Source of the DNA: Hirundichthys speculiger
Taxonomy: Eukaryota; Chordata; Actinopteri; Beloniformes; Exocoetidae
Direction: 5' to 3'
Assembly (NCBI GenBank): GCA_018398805.1
Contig: JAGFBZ010000011.1
Location: 930,001 to 994,000 of the forward strand
Length of the DNA: 64,000 bases
Position 1 is the stretch's first letter. Every line of letters starts with the position of its first letter. A program made the position numbers and the translations under genes. The notes under the pieces are model-generated. The model did not search any database. It saw only the letters and a program-made list of their open reading frames with translations, and was not told where the DNA came from. Shown here piece after piece: positions 1-11,511 of this stretch.

Positions 1-1140
1 TACCCTGAGGAATACTCGGTAAGTGTCATACGTAATATGCCGCTAGTATCTGAAACATTAAGAGCCTTTCTTGGATGCAAAAACGTCAGCATACCATAAC
101 TGTTTTTACCCAGTCCCTCATATACTGCTGCTTCCCCATGACCCCTTGGCAAAAGACGATACCTCACTAAGTACCCTTTAACAGATTTGTAGTACTCAAG
201 TCCAGGATTCTGACTTGAGCCCTAACTTTAAGGCTTTGTGATTGTGTGAGAATTAATACTCTGCTTCCTCATCTTCTTCCACAGGCAGCTAACCACATGT
301 GATCACACAGAGCTGTTTGCAGGGTGTATTAATATTAAAATGATTCCAACTCCATAAGCTTAGAGTAGGCACACGCCACTGTCAAGAGTTGCAGGCGGCC
401 TTTCAGTTAAACCGCTCAGTTCTAAATTCATTTGTAAGTTCACGATTAAGTGGACTTGGATTTAAAGTTTGGTGGCTCAACCACAACACTCCCTTTCAGA
501 GTCTTTTTTTCTAACATGCAGCTTTAGCATTTTAAAGCAAACCATATTATACTGACCAAGTAGTTTTGGGGCCTAAACCAAACTGGGTGATTAACGGCCC
601 ATTATGTAGACAACTCCTCATCTGTAATAAAAGGACAAAGTAGAAAGCAGACCATGTGCTGTTCAAGCAGCATTTCCAGGACAACTCATCGCAGTGTGGC
701 AGCATGTTTAACAAAGCAGCACCAAGTAAGATAAATGAAGATCATTGTAAATGGTCTTCACAATAATCCATTATCTGTATCCTTTTCTGCTTTTCACCTC
801 TGCAGTATTAATCAATAGAAATCAGTTTTTCTAATACTCGCAACATGCCCATGTGTAGGCTCAGGTGTACTGGACCAAAACAATATTGGCCATTATTGGA
901 TGCAACTATACCGTTACTCCATCTCACTCAACAAACCTGAAAATCACAGCTGAGTAGTCAGAGATTCATGGAGATGACTTTCCTCAGTTATTTTTCTTTT
1001 CTTTTTGTGTCCAGCTGTATATTCACCAGGTTTAGTGCCCTAAATCGGTCATTGGGAGTGCAATGAACAACGTTTAATGGCTCTTTGATATTAATCCCTA
1101 TTTGTTGTATTACTTTTACAAAAAAACTAATGTACTCTAA
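1..1140. other. Unrecognised non-coding DNA
   Basis: AT-rich sequence with no frame, repeat or motif that I recognise. Short open frames here have no family resemblance. Confidence 0.5.
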
Positions 1141-1166
1141 TTTGCCACACAGATGTGTGTGGCAAA
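1141..1166. repeat. Short perfect inverted repeat (hairpin)
   Basis: TTTGCCACAC at 1141-1150 pairs perfectly with GTGTGGCAAA at 1157-1166, leaving a 6 nt loop. There is no T-tract or gene around it to suggest a function, so it may be chance or a relic of a mobile element end. Confidence 0.5.
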
Positions 1167-2285
1167 AGCCACCCAAGCTGAATATTAAAACAATCAGCAT
1201 GCTGCAATCTCTGGTGTCAGCTTCCGTAACTGATTTGCATAAATACACCCTGACTCTCCAAGAGGTTGGGCTCCCAGACGACAATTACTCTACTTCCACA
1301 TTTGCTCCCTGCACAGTTCATTATTTGCAAGACAAAGAGAAGTAAATGGTTAGATAAACTACATCAACTTCCCACAGGTCATTTCATGTATATGAATAGA
1401 TAATGTTTTCAGTCTTTGTCTAATTGGTTCCTTTGCTACCACGCAGAACTACAAAGTTTCAGCATAACTCGAGTCAGTTCATTAAATTTTGGCAACAACA
1501 GTGAAAAATAATATACCTTGAAGATGAGCGGTTAAAGGTCAACGTGTTCCACTGTTCTAGCCTAATGAGTGGTCAGACCAGCACAAGGTGACTTTGATTC
1601 ATCACCATTGGACTTCTGTCCACTTTTTTTTTCTCTCTTATCTCTTCTCTTGCTCAAACATTATGTCCTCTGTGCCTTCCCTAGATCGGACATGTGAAGG
1701 TGCAGTTCTAATTAAAGCCAATGTTTAAATACCTTAACTAATCCATACCTCATTGTAGTGTATTGCGACTCCCATCATTGATTGGACAGGTTGATTCAAA
1801 GATCCAGAAATAGCAAACTCATTAGGAGAAATTTAAAAGATGTCTTTTGTTGATGGCTTCAGATGGATTTTTTTACCTTGTTTGTTTATTTGACTGGAAA
1901 TACAATTTTCTAAATGACTGACAAATATAGGTGATGTTACAGATGGCGGATCATCAGACAGACAGGTTTGCGGTACCCTTGGTGTGCATTCTGATTAGTG
2001 TCACCACTCTGAGAAATAGCAGCTTTCAAATGAAGTAGCTGTAATTGATATTCTTACAAGGATAGTGAGAATGAAGGTAGTCATTATGGAAATTAACAAG
2101 AAGGGAAGAACTCTGGATGTATTTTCCAGTCCCTGTGGACTGAAGCTTTTTAAATTAAAACCAGATTCAACATTTGCAGCTTTTTATCACTTAGTCATGG
2201 CAGTGTATCTTAATAAAATAAAATAAAACAAAACAAAATTAAATTAAACAGACAATGGATGCCATGTCCTGAAGACTAAAGAGAA
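1167..2285. other. Unrecognised non-coding DNA with an A-rich simple repeat
   Basis: No recognisable gene or element. Positions 2212-2250 carry an imperfect AAATA/AAACA/AAATT pentamer run of microsatellite type that ends shortly before a Tc1 remnant. Confidence 0.45.
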
Positions 2286-2790
2286 GAGGGACCATCCAGC
2301 TTGTTAACAGACACTTCAAAAGCCTAAATCTCTGAAGCTGACACATCTGGAAATCAATACTGAGGAATACATAGAGGTTTTAAAGCAGCATATGCTCCCA
2401 TTCAGACAATGTCTCTTTAAGGGAAGGCCTTGTATAATTCAGGAAGACAATGCAGCATCCATCACATTCATCACAACAACATGGCTTTGCAGGAGAAGAG
2501 TCCTGACATTTCATCAGTGGAAAACATTTCCTGCAACATAAAACAAAAATTTCACCAACAAAGGCCCGGGACTGTTGAATAGCTAGAATCTTGCATCAGG
2601 CAAGAATGGGACAACATTTCTCTTCATTGCCCTGTTCCAACGTTTTTGAGATATGTTCCTGCCTTTAAAATCAAAGGGAATTAATATTTTCAATGAAACG
2701 GCAAAATGTCTGTTTCAACACCGGATGTGTTTCTTATGTTCTTTTTGGGTATAAAATTTGAGTTTATGAGGCTTTCAAATGGATTTCAGA
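2286..2790 (+). pseudogene. Tc1/mariner transposon remnant, copy A
   Basis: This is the C-terminal coding part and 3' region of a Tc1/mariner transposase. Around 2433-2460 the translation reads IIQEDNAAS, which fits the second catalytic Asp block (QDNA). At about 2516-2560 it reads SVENISCNIKQKF, the block holding the third catalytic Glu, followed by RPGTVE and RQEWDNI, typical of this Tc1 lineage. Stops and deletions break the frame and no terminal repeat is visible at the 5' side. The same family recurs at 28687-29158, where the matching words are closer to intact. It is a dead fossil. Family-level identification is from memory of the protein pattern, not a search. Confidence 0.7.
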
Positions 2791-2929
2791 TTTCTTGACT
2801 AACAGACCAGTCTATTAAAATCAACAGCACCACACCATCATCCAACATCCTCAGCACTGGTTCTCACCAAAGCCTTGTGGGAACCAAACAACAAGATGAT
2901 TATGGATTTTCATTAGACTGACACTGACC

Positions 2930-3180
2930 ATTGCTCTCTACACTGGTGACCTTCAGCGGGCATAACAACACATCAGAAAGGCTCATCAATGCCTGTACTT
3001 CCTGTACAAACTAAAGAGGGCAGCGTTGCACTCGAGCATCCTCAGCTCATGCTACAGGTGTGTGTCGGAGCACACTGATTTCCTGCACCACTGTGTGCTA
3101 TGCTATTTTTATCTATACATTTGCAGATTAAAAAGGCTCTGCAGCAGGACCACTGCTTCCAACTTATCACTTATCAGCTA
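2930..3180 (+). pseudogene. Possible LINE reverse-transcriptase C-terminal fragment
   Basis: Starting near 2977 the plus strand can be read as KAHQCLYFLYKLKRA, then SSILSSCYRC. This resembles the KAQQRLYFLRRLKK..LxSxILxxFYR segment that follows the catalytic core in non-LTR retrotransposons. The match is short, the downstream reading is degenerate and no poly(A) or 3' repeat is seen. A chance resemblance is possible. Confidence 0.4.
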
Positions 3181-3905
3181 TTTATTACCTTCATTTATCT
3201 TTAGAATGTTTGTTTTATGGGAATTTCATAAGAATTTTTATAGTATTATTTAATTGCTACTTTATCCAAGACCCTCACCTTTTCCAATATTTCTTTATAG
3301 TTAATTATTAGTATGATTAAATTAAATACCTTTTCATACCATTTAAGATTCACCAAGCCCCAACTGCTTTTTTTTCTTTTATCATTTACAATTTTACAAT
3401 TTGAAAATTGTTTAGTGTGACATCACCCATGACATGTGGTGGACTGGTCTCACGATCACTTTCCAAGTACTGTATCCAGGAAAAGCTATAGCGTCTAAAA
3501 AGACAGGCCTGCTCTTGAGTCAGTGTTTGGTTTGTCTCTTCAGGGTCATTGCAGTGACAAGGTAGAGGAGGTAGCAGGGCATAAACAAGGTAATATTTTC
3601 TCTGCACTTAGGTGGTTTTGTAAACTTTGTCTCCACCAAGGGGAAACTGGGGAGGAATGGGAAGGAAACAGGGTCTGTAATTAAATCTTGTTTGGTTCCT
3701 GTTATGGCCCCTGATGGTTCATGGCTCTATTCTTCTGCATTAATACATGAGTTGTTCACAAACTAACTGATCACATGATCTAAACTTTTCAAGTAATTAT
3801 GTCCAGGTTTTGCTTACCAAGAAAGCCATAGTTTGTTCTTTTTAATGGGAAATGAATATTTGATTTATGTGACACAAGGGACCTTTTGCAATTCTTGGTT
3901 TAGAG
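3181..3905. other. Unrecognised non-coding DNA
   Basis: AT-rich with no supported feature. A 73-residue minus-strand frame at 3386-3607 has no recognisable motif. Confidence 0.45.
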
Positions 3906-4320
3906 CAGTCCTTCTCAAATAGTGGTGTGCGACCCTTTGGGGGGGCGCGGTACGATGCCGGGGGGAGGGCACTTGTGACCCCAGGAACATGCTTTTTTTT
4001 TTGCCATGCTAGGATAAAGTGTAATTGCAGAAATACTACAGTTGGCGGCAGTGGCGCTCTAATCGTCACAGTGCAGAGTATTAGCTATATTGTGTCGTAT
4101 TTTTTGAACAGACATGCGCGCACGCAGCACAGAGCAGGAGATATGAAGTGGACAAACCCTCAAGAGACACCACGGAAAAATATTTAACAGGGATGAAAAG
4201 AAAAGCGGAAAAAGAGATGAAGATAACAAGACAAATAAAAGTCACCAGAAAGTTAAGACAAGGAAATATGACAACGGTGATGTAGCACTTGTCTTCACTG
4301 TGAGTTTCACTGTGAGTTAG
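3906..4320 (+). pseudogene. hAT transposon 5' fragment with ZBED-like transposase start
   Basis: The left edge CAGTCCTTCTCAAATAG resembles the CAGTGGTTCTCAAAC ends of fish hAT elements and is followed by a G-rich subterminal stretch. Downstream, 4210-4320 is open for 36 residues and contains KVKTRKYDNGDVALVFTV, very like the N-terminal KxRKYxxxYLxLGFT segment of ZBED5-type hAT transposases. One frameshift separates this from the upstream start-like region near 4140-4190. The frame then stops where the family continues into its BED/hAT domain, so the copy is truncated or deleted. No right-hand terminal repeat or target duplication was found. Confidence 0.6.
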
Positions 4321-4977
4321 CTTGTGTGTCATGTGGATAGAGCTAATATGGTTACAAGCCAGGTCTGAGATACACTCACACTGAATCAGGAGCTGGGGTG
4401 TTAGGGTATTCAGGTGTGAAACTGTTTGTTTTGTAGTCTGTGGTATGTTTGATGTTGCAAGGTTGTACCTTTTTACTTTTTTTTTTTTTTTTACAGTTTT
4501 CTTTGCTGACAACCCCTGGCTTCTATCACTAAAGGATAAATCACTTTTCCTTTAACAAAAAGAGAGTCGTTTAATGTTAGTTCCAGATAGTAACAGTTCC
4601 TCTTTTGGAAACATTTTTTATTTAACCTGAAACTCACTTCTTACGGACACACTTTTGTGAGTAGATCCTTCAGACACCTTCTTGGATGAAGCCTCAGAAG
4701 TCAGAAAAAAGAAATGAACAATGGGGCCATGCAGAAAAGGAACAAAACATGTCCAAGTCTGCTGTTGCCTGTGTGGTCATAGATCTGTAGTCTCTGATTT
4801 AAGCTCAGTATTAAATCACCCTTTGGTTTGAAGCCAACTTGTTCTCCTTAACACCGTTGTATGAACCAGAACCAAAGATAATAAGTTTGCACCTGGAGTG
4901 TAAGGGGCCCCAATCTCGCCTTCAGCTTTCATCCTGTCTTTCCTTTCACTTAACTTTTTCTGCAACCCTTTCTTCAC
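4321..4977. other. Unrecognised non-coding DNA
   Basis: It may include more of the decayed hAT copy to its left, but I cannot see its right end. A T-run lies at 4479-4492. The 143-residue minus-strand frame over 4081-4512 is antisense to the hAT fragment and is not credible as a gene. Confidence 0.4.
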
Positions 4978-5009
4978 TTTTTTTTTTTTTTTTTGGGGGG
5001 GGGGGGGGC
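4978..5009. repeat. Homopolymer junction T-run / G-run
   Basis: A run of about 16 T is followed directly by about 13 G. Such tracts are prone to slippage and sequencing error. Confidence 0.85.
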
Positions 5010-5058
5010 TTTTTCTTCCATCCTTAATCTCTCTCTTCTTCCTATATCTCATTGTAAG

Positions 5059-5218
5059 GGGAGCTTTTGTAGCTCTGATGGAAATTCCACTCTCAAACAA
5101 AGAAGACAGCTCACACTGTGGAACAGGGACAACAAATAGGATCTTTTGTGAGCAGTCTGAAGGTGCTTTTTCATCACCGACAGGGAAAGAGAAAAGACAG
5201 AAAAAGGAGAGACGCAAG
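5059..5218 (+). CDS. Candidate internal coding exon, product unknown
   Basis: A pyrimidine-rich tract (about 5024-5050) ends in an AG at 5057-5058. From 5059 the frame is open for 53 codons after one split base, then meets CAAG|GTGAGT, an almost ideal donor, with the exon ending in phase at 5218. The encoded stretch is hydrophilic, has two Cys (SSHC and IFCEQ), and ends in the strongly basic KEKRQKKERRK. I recognise no domain and find no linked exon. A chance acceptor/donor pair is quite possible in 64 kb, so this is a hypothesis. Neighbours are repeats, which lowers confidence further. Confidence 0.25.
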
Positions 5219-6445
5219 GTGAGTCTGAGTCAGATTATTCATTTCAAGGCCTATAGTTTTACAGGAAAGTTTACTATTTGTTCCAAAGAGGTTGTATGGT
5301 TGTGTACAGTTGGACCACAGATATACCTAGTATAAATCCCTGTTCAATAAGTTAGTTTCATTCGTTACTTAGTATCATGTTATTTTCAGTATCTATATTT
5401 TGAGTCAGTTCAGTTAAGAAATGAACTGTAATTCCCCCCAAAAAATTGAAAGGCCGTTTTCTTGCATGTTTAAATAGCAAAGAGGTCTTTTGCCATTTTA
5501 AGCACTTTAGTCCCTGACAGGCATAGGAGTAACTTGTACAGCACTGTTAAAAGTTTACTTTTGTTTTGTCTCTTCCTTGGCCACTCACTCAATTTCTCTT
5601 CCATCATTACTTTCTTGAACATGTTAGTCTCCTCTGCAGTGATTTCCATTGTAGCTCTGTGAGCTAGTTTCATCATTGATTGCAGCACTGATCTGTGGCA
5701 TACAATAGTATCGTAAGCAATACACAGTTGTCCAACCAGGACGGAGATTTGGGGAGTTTGTCTGGTTTTTGTAGACAGTGGACACAGATGTTCAATGCAA
5801 CTAGACAATGCTTCTCAAGTGTAAGCAAATATTTCTTAAAATTGAAGTGAAACTGATATTTCACGTGAATAAAACTCCTTTAACTGCCAAGTCTTCATTT
5901 CTTAAAGCAGAACAAAGTTAAAGATAATTCAGCAAAGTAAATCTTTTTACCTGTACACCTTCTTAGGTATTGATTCACATGTGCAGAATCAGTAAAATAA
6001 AGTATTTTAAGTCATCATTCAAGTTTAAAAATATTTCCTACTTTTCCAGAACAATGCAGTGAAAACTGGCAGGATCGGCTGATAGCTTTTACTCCAGGAT
6101 GCAAAGTTAAGTAGGCTACTTAATGGCAGCACTCTGTGGATGATGATGATAGATCAAATCATCTATAACTCATGGTACTGTTACCCATAACAACTTTAGT
6201 CAATCATCACCAACAAAGTATTCAGTAACAAAATAATAACTGCTCAATAACGCCACCTCCTTTCAGTTTATCAGCAAGCCCCACCATACGCTTTCATCTA
6301 CAGAGATCAGTCACACAACGTGACTGATCAACCTCAGACCTAAAAAAAAAAAGTCTCTTGGACGTATGCTCTAACTCACACATGAACTCCGTTATTTTGA
6401 ACACCGATGCGCTATAAAGATGACTATATAAACAGATATGAACAG
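5219..6445. other. Unrecognised non-coding DNA
   Basis: If 5059-5218 is an exon this would be intron. A minus-strand frame of 112 residues (5470-5808) has no domain I recognise. Confidence 0.4.
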
Positions 6446-6580
6446 TAACACTGAGGTGGTCAGAGGGTCAGAATGCAGGTTAGCATGTAAGTTGATATCC
6501 CAGAGACATCTACATACTGTAAGTGGAGGTAAACACTGGGATGGTCAGAGGGTGGAACTACAGAATAGTATGTAATTGTG
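6446..6580. repeat. Imperfect local duplication, about 85 bp period
   Basis: AACACTGAGGTGGTCAGAGGGT near 6448 recurs as AACACTGGGATGGTCAGAGGGT near 6532, and both are followed at similar distance by AGTATGTAA/GCATGTAAGTTG-like words. It is a decayed two-unit tandem duplication. Confidence 0.5.
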
Positions 6581-8159
6581 GAAACTGGCAACCAAACATA
6601 TACAGTAAGAGGAAAGTGAAAAACGAAAGAGGGGCGGGGGGGCAGGACAGCACAAAAAAACTACAGGAGCAGTGAAGTGCAGATACATCCATGAGATGCA
6701 AGGGGTTGATTCCTAAAACTGCACTAGTTCTAAATTGCCAAATCATTGTTAAAATTTGCATATTCACATAACATTTTTTGCATTAGATTTCTATGGAAAA
6801 CAGAAAACAGTCCTATAACATTGATAAAAAAAAAAATTTAAATAAAATTCTGCAGGTATTCCTTTTCTGTAGGTAACTGGGGTAGACAGAAACGACTGGG
6901 GGCTGAAAGCAGTTAGTGTGTATGGTGTTTTAGGTGCCTGCTCAGCCTGCAAGTCTGCATCCAGGACTAGTTTTCCCTACATCTCCTCCTCAGGAGCGCT
7001 TTTTGTCTCACCTCGCAACGCAGGCTACCTGCAACACAGGCACCAGTAACACAAGGAGGAATAACAACTCTATCAGCTGGAGGATCCACACTAAAACCCA
7101 CATAAAGGCCCCGGTGAAACCACAAGAGCCTCTAATTTTGCTTACCAGCAATCAACACCCTGAGATCATTTTTCACCATCTGCCCCAGCAGGGGCAGTCC
7201 CCCTGCCCACTGAGTCTGACTCAAACTCCAATTTTCAGGACTTATCTCGGTCTTGAACACTATTGACCTGGTCTTGGACTTGGACTTGGACTGATATTCA
7301 TACTCAAAAATCTGATACTAGTCTTCAAATTTTATTGCATGGACCAGAACATGACTGAAGGTTTGTTTCCCATCTGTAAAAGTTGAAATCAGCTTATATT
7401 CAGGGCTAAGACTTAAACATCATGACCATTACATGAACAATAACTGTAGGCCAGCAACAGTGTCCAACTGGAGTGTAATATCCAAGTGTAACTGGATATT
7501 TAAATATAACATCATAACTGTTTCAAATGAAAAAAAGATGTTGAGGTCCCAAACAAAGTAACCAAAAAGTAGGATGAATGAGGAAACAAATGAGAAGTTT
7601 TGATACCAACTTTCAGATGATGGTGACAAAGTCTGCAGTCAGTAAACAACTGCCAAGCTGCAGCAAATTGTGGTGTTATACAATATAATCCATAGTTATT
7701 GTCCAAAGAAAAAGCCCAAAAAGGCTTCCTATAACACAGGCAATTAAAAAAAAGGTCACTCCTGTGAAAGTGAGTAGAGGGTGTGCGTGTTTATGTGACT
7801 GATAAAAAAAAAATCACTGAAGGCATTAGCCTACTCGGTTGAAATCCTTGGACATCTCAAGAGAGTTGATCTAACCCACCACCAAGTTTAAATACAACCT
7901 CATCTTGTGCGGATGAATGTTGCAGCACATCAGAGAGCATTTAGTGAAGGACAAGTCTCGCCATTGATGGATCTAGGTTTTTTTTTTTTGAGTAAGGGGC
8001 CCAATGTCTCATGGAGTAACCACCAATATCCTTGCACACCATCCCATTTTTCTTTTATTTATATACATATTTATTTATTTTGGTAAGGTGTATTTATATC
8101 TTAAGTCTTCCAGGTCAATGTAGCTTTCAGTGGTTTGAATCAACAAGACTTACTTTTCT
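6581..8159. other. Unrecognised non-coding DNA
   Basis: About 1.6 kb with several A-runs and no frame or repeat that I can identify. Confidence 0.45.
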
Positions 8160-8255
8160 TTGTTCTTGAAGACATTTCACCTTCCATCCAGAAGTTATTG
8201 TCAAGAAATCCAGCTTTCTTGTTTCGATCCTCCAAGAATTTTACCAGTCACACCT
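8160..8255. repeat. Possible dispersed fish repeat fragment
   Basis: The phrase TTCTTGAAGACATTTCACCT followed by a CAAGAAATCCAG motif resembles a repeat commonly seen in teleost introns (CTTGAAGACGTTTCACC). No second copy occurs in the window to confirm it, so this is recall only. Confidence 0.3.
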
Positions 8256-8990
8256 TGATTAAGCATTTTGTGCAAATGAAAATAAAATTTGTATTGTAAA
8301 ACACTATTTTCATTTTGCATTTATTTTTACTGTGCGTAAGTAAAATACTTAACTCACAAACAGACTGTCAGCGCTTGACATTTACCATTTACTGTGGTTA
8401 ATTTAGTTCTTCAGTTACTCTGGTTTTAATTTTACAGAATTATTTATCTATTGTTATTTATTTGTTTGAAGTATGTTTGTATGGTATGTTCTTCCTGTGG
8501 GTATTATTGTGTGTAAACTGCAAACAAGTCTCAATCCAAATTTTTTTATTTCAACTCCAACAAATGCTGTGCCATAAATCTTGTTGACAGGTTTGTTGTT
8601 GAAAATTGCACCTTTTGTTCCATCTGCCCTTTGGTTTGTGAACCTTCAGCTAACTAGGAGCTCCCTCCTGGTGCAGGTTGTCTTCCACACGGGAAACTTC
8701 CCCAAAAAATACCTACAAGAGTTCAGCGCTCTGCCAATAATTAGAGGTTCAACATCATATTTGAGTGGATGTTCTTTTCTTGAACAATGAGACAACAATA
8801 CGTCCATGCATTTCTTCCTAATCAGTTAATCACTGTCAGCTGTTCTGTGGACTACATAGTAGGTCTGCTGCCAACATATCAGAGCCAGATGGTGCCAATT
8901 ACTACCCTGATTTTGCTCTGTGCATTTTTGGACCTGACCTTCCTCTCGCTTGATCTCTTATTGGCTTGGAAAGTATTCCTAGTTTTTTGA
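8256..8990. other. Unrecognised non-coding DNA
   Basis: AT-rich with no supported element. Two overlapping plus-strand frames at 8581-8990 lack any motif. Confidence 0.4.
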
Positions 8991-9670
8991 CCTATTCTGG
9001 ATTCTTGGCATTGGATTTTGGGATTTTGGACTCATGCTAGAATTGGACATTCCGATAATTATGGACCTCTGAGACACTGAATAATTATTGCCTGGTTGGA
9101 TTTTCCTCACCTGTGTCAGCTGTTGTATCCAGTCGTTCCAGGATTCCCAGTTCGCCAAAAGACACTTACCTGCATTCACCTGCACCAGCCAGCCATCCTA
9201 AAATTTCTACTTCATTTTTTTTCCAGTCCCCTTTCCTTTTGGTATTGGATTACTCACTTTCAGCACTACCTCTTCCTCGTCTCCTGAAACTGACAACTTC
9301 CTATCCTCATCTGTGTGGTGGACATTAGGAGAATTCCCCGTGTGCTGGTTGTATCTGCCCACCTCCACCTAATAATCCCAATGTTCTTTGCTCCATGTTG
9401 GCCCTGTGTGAGTGAAATCTGTTTTTCAGTTTTATCAACTTGATATGACTATTTCTCATTTCAGGTCCTGTCCATTTCCCAGTCTGTTCCATCTTTGATC
9501 TTTGTTCCGGCCTCCTGAGCCATCTCTATTCATTCACCATTTGAGTAAATGCCTTTAATTGTTCCCTCTGTTTTCAGAGCTCAGCAGCTTTCTCACAGGA
9601 CAGTTTCTCAATTACTGCTTGCTCTTTCATTATTAAAGCTATTAATTCTTTGCTGTTCTTTGCTGTTTTT
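8991..9670 (+). repeat. Possible retroelement 3' region
   Basis: C/T-rich, G-poor sequence ends with ATTATTAAAGCTATTAATTC and a duplicated TTCTTTGCTG word. This composition and ending resemble the 3' region or LTR of a fish retrotransposon. No coding remnant, primer-binding site or paired LTR is visible. Confidence 0.25.
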
Positions 9671-9790
9671 TCTCAAATATTGAAAGCTTGAAGGGCAATG
9701 CATTTATGTGGAGAACATGCTCTGAAGTTTGATGCATGTACAACAGAGCTGGTTCAAAGCCAAGTACTACCCTGCAAGTTGTAAAATATT

Positions 9791-9870
9791 GATCCGCCAG
9801 CCTTCGTCAGTGGTTCGATTCCTTGCATCGCAGTCCATTTGTTGAAGATTACGTGGAAACCAAACATTAC
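9791..9870 (+). repeat. tRNA-derived SINE fragment (B-box)
   Basis: GGTTCGATTCC at 9812-9822 is an exact match to the RNA polymerase III B-box consensus GGTTCGANTCC and sits in a short G/C-richer patch. No A-box, cloverleaf or tail is seen, so this is a SINE relic rather than a tRNA gene, or a chance match. Confidence 0.3.
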
Positions 9871-10081
9871 ACCAATGCCTAGATTTAAGTACTTGTCAGT
9901 GTTCAACAAGTCAAGAAAACCTGAATAAAGTCAGGACAGTTTGTTAAGAGTTCATCACAGTCTGACCATTGGATTATGGGTGGGAGCCTTTAGTCAAAAC
10001 TGGCGGTAGCACCTATGATCTAAAGAAAGAAAAATTTTCCAACTCTGGAAAGTGAATTGAGGACCTTTGGTCAGAGACTAT

Positions 10082-11511
10082 GGCCCCGATCGTACACCTC
10101 CTGCTAGCCGCTACCCGCTCCCCGCTACCCGAGTTTAGGAACCTCCACTAACCGCTAATGCAATCTTCCGCTTCTCTAAAGCCGCTACCCGCTATGCCGA
10201 CTCCTTTACTCACATTGTAGGTGTGGCAATGGGCGTGTCTCTTGCGCTTTCCGCAAACTCGGTATCTTGTGATCGCGGGTTTAGGTAGCAGTCACAAGAT
10301 ACCAAGTTTGCGGTACACGCCGCATGTTGACGCGTAAAAGAGTGCGTCCAAATGTCATAAATGTGCATCCACCTGGTCACATATGGACGTGCACAAACAG
10401 CTCTACCTCTCGATTATGCATCACCATATTACTTGCAGACATTTTTATTCCCTTTTAGGTCAGAGGATGTCTGGTCAGCAGTTGTGGTGGATGTGGGAAT
10501 AGTCACGGCCAGACACGTCAGTCTGTACAGCTGTGGCAGATCTCATTCAGATGTTTGCTGTGGAGGAAACTAGGAGATCTTTGGGACATTTCCCTTCAAA
10601 GTGCGTGATGGCCTACATTCATAGCAACGTCTGTTTTTAAACAGATCAGATCATGAAATAGAGCTTCCATGGCTCTGGTGTCAAGATGGAAAAGGTTGGA
10701 TGTGGGAATTTATTTCCGATATGTCTGAAACTGCTGGTGGTCGAGGAGGGACAGGAACATTAATTGGTCGGGATCTTTAAATTGGTTCTGTGACAGGCAG
10801 ATAAGGTTTTCCAGAACACTGTTGTGGAGTTTCTTGTACTGTGCGCATATCTCTTTGCTGACTGACCCTCTCCTTGTGCTCGGAGCACCTGAGAAGCGCT
10901 CAGTGGTAGAAAGTAGATGTCATCATACCTGTTGCTCTGGCTCAATGGTGTCACAAAACTCTTTTAACCCTTGACAGGCAGAACTGCTCATCTAATGATT
11001 CGTTCTGGAGTATTTTAAAAAGCACATCAGCTGCGCCAAGACGCACAGTATATAATAATAATAATATGTTCCCACGGCTCTGCCTGAGCGTGTTTACCAG
11101 GAGCGCACCAACTATCTGGGACTTTTAGGTTGCCGATAGGAATTGTCTGTGTAAAAATATTTTGATGTATATATCAGTGCAGAGGAGGAGGAGGAAGGAA
11201 GAAGAGGAAGCTCTTCAGCAGAGTCCCAGACGAACTGCACATGAGAGCTGCTCCGATCTGGATGAAAAGATCCATAGCGGTTTGGGAGTAGTGGGTAGCG
11301 CTACCTGCTCTTAAAGGCAATGGCTACTGACGCACTGATTGGTTTAACAGGTGGAACACCCTAACCACTCCTAAGCATAATATAGCAGTTAGCGCAGGTA
11401 AGATAGCGGGTTTAGGGAGGTGGAAGATTGCATTGTTTGTGGGGGAACGCGCCTCCCGCTATCCGCTATCCCTTAATAACGGCTTTAGGAGATTTGGCGG
11501 AAGATTGGGCC
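10082..11511. mobile_element. Unclassified DNA transposon with inverted ends (1.43 kb)
   Basis: The left end (GGCCCCGATC) and right end (GATTGGGCC) are inverted, and both ends carry related inverted words such as CCGCTACCCGCT and GGAAGATTGCAT. CTAT sits directly outside each end (10078-10081 and 11512-11515), a possible short target duplication. A hairpin with 22 nt arms lies at 10251-10272 / 10292-10313. The segment 10250-10400 recurs in opposite orientation at about 35287-35462, showing a dispersed family. I found no transposase. PIF/Harbinger-type or hAT-related are both conceivable and I do not assign a superfamily. Confidence 0.6.
10251..10313. repeat. 22 bp-arm hairpin inside the 10082-11511 element
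   Basis: The arm at 10251-10272 pairs with 10292-10313 with one mismatch around a 19 nt loop. In the second family copy (about 35410-35440) only the inner arm (CAAGATACCAAATTTGCGG) is kept. Confidence 0.65.

Noticed and set aside
988..1284. 98-codon minus-strand frame and its plus-strand partner at 1085-1345
   Set aside because: Opposed overlapping frames over an internal hairpin, with no motif.
4081..4512. 143-codon minus-strand frame with a hydrophobic stretch resembling a membrane segment
   Set aside because: Overlaps the hAT ZBED fragment in antisense. The hydrophobicity comes from T-rich codons.
5470..5808. 112-codon minus-strand frame with acidic/basic patches
   Set aside because: No family resemblance, no good splice signals around the whole frame, and an overlapping frame of similar quality exists at 5673-5864.
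9812..9822. Possible tRNA gene from an exact B-box
   Set aside because: No cloverleaf, A-box at correct spacing or terminator. At best a SINE relic.
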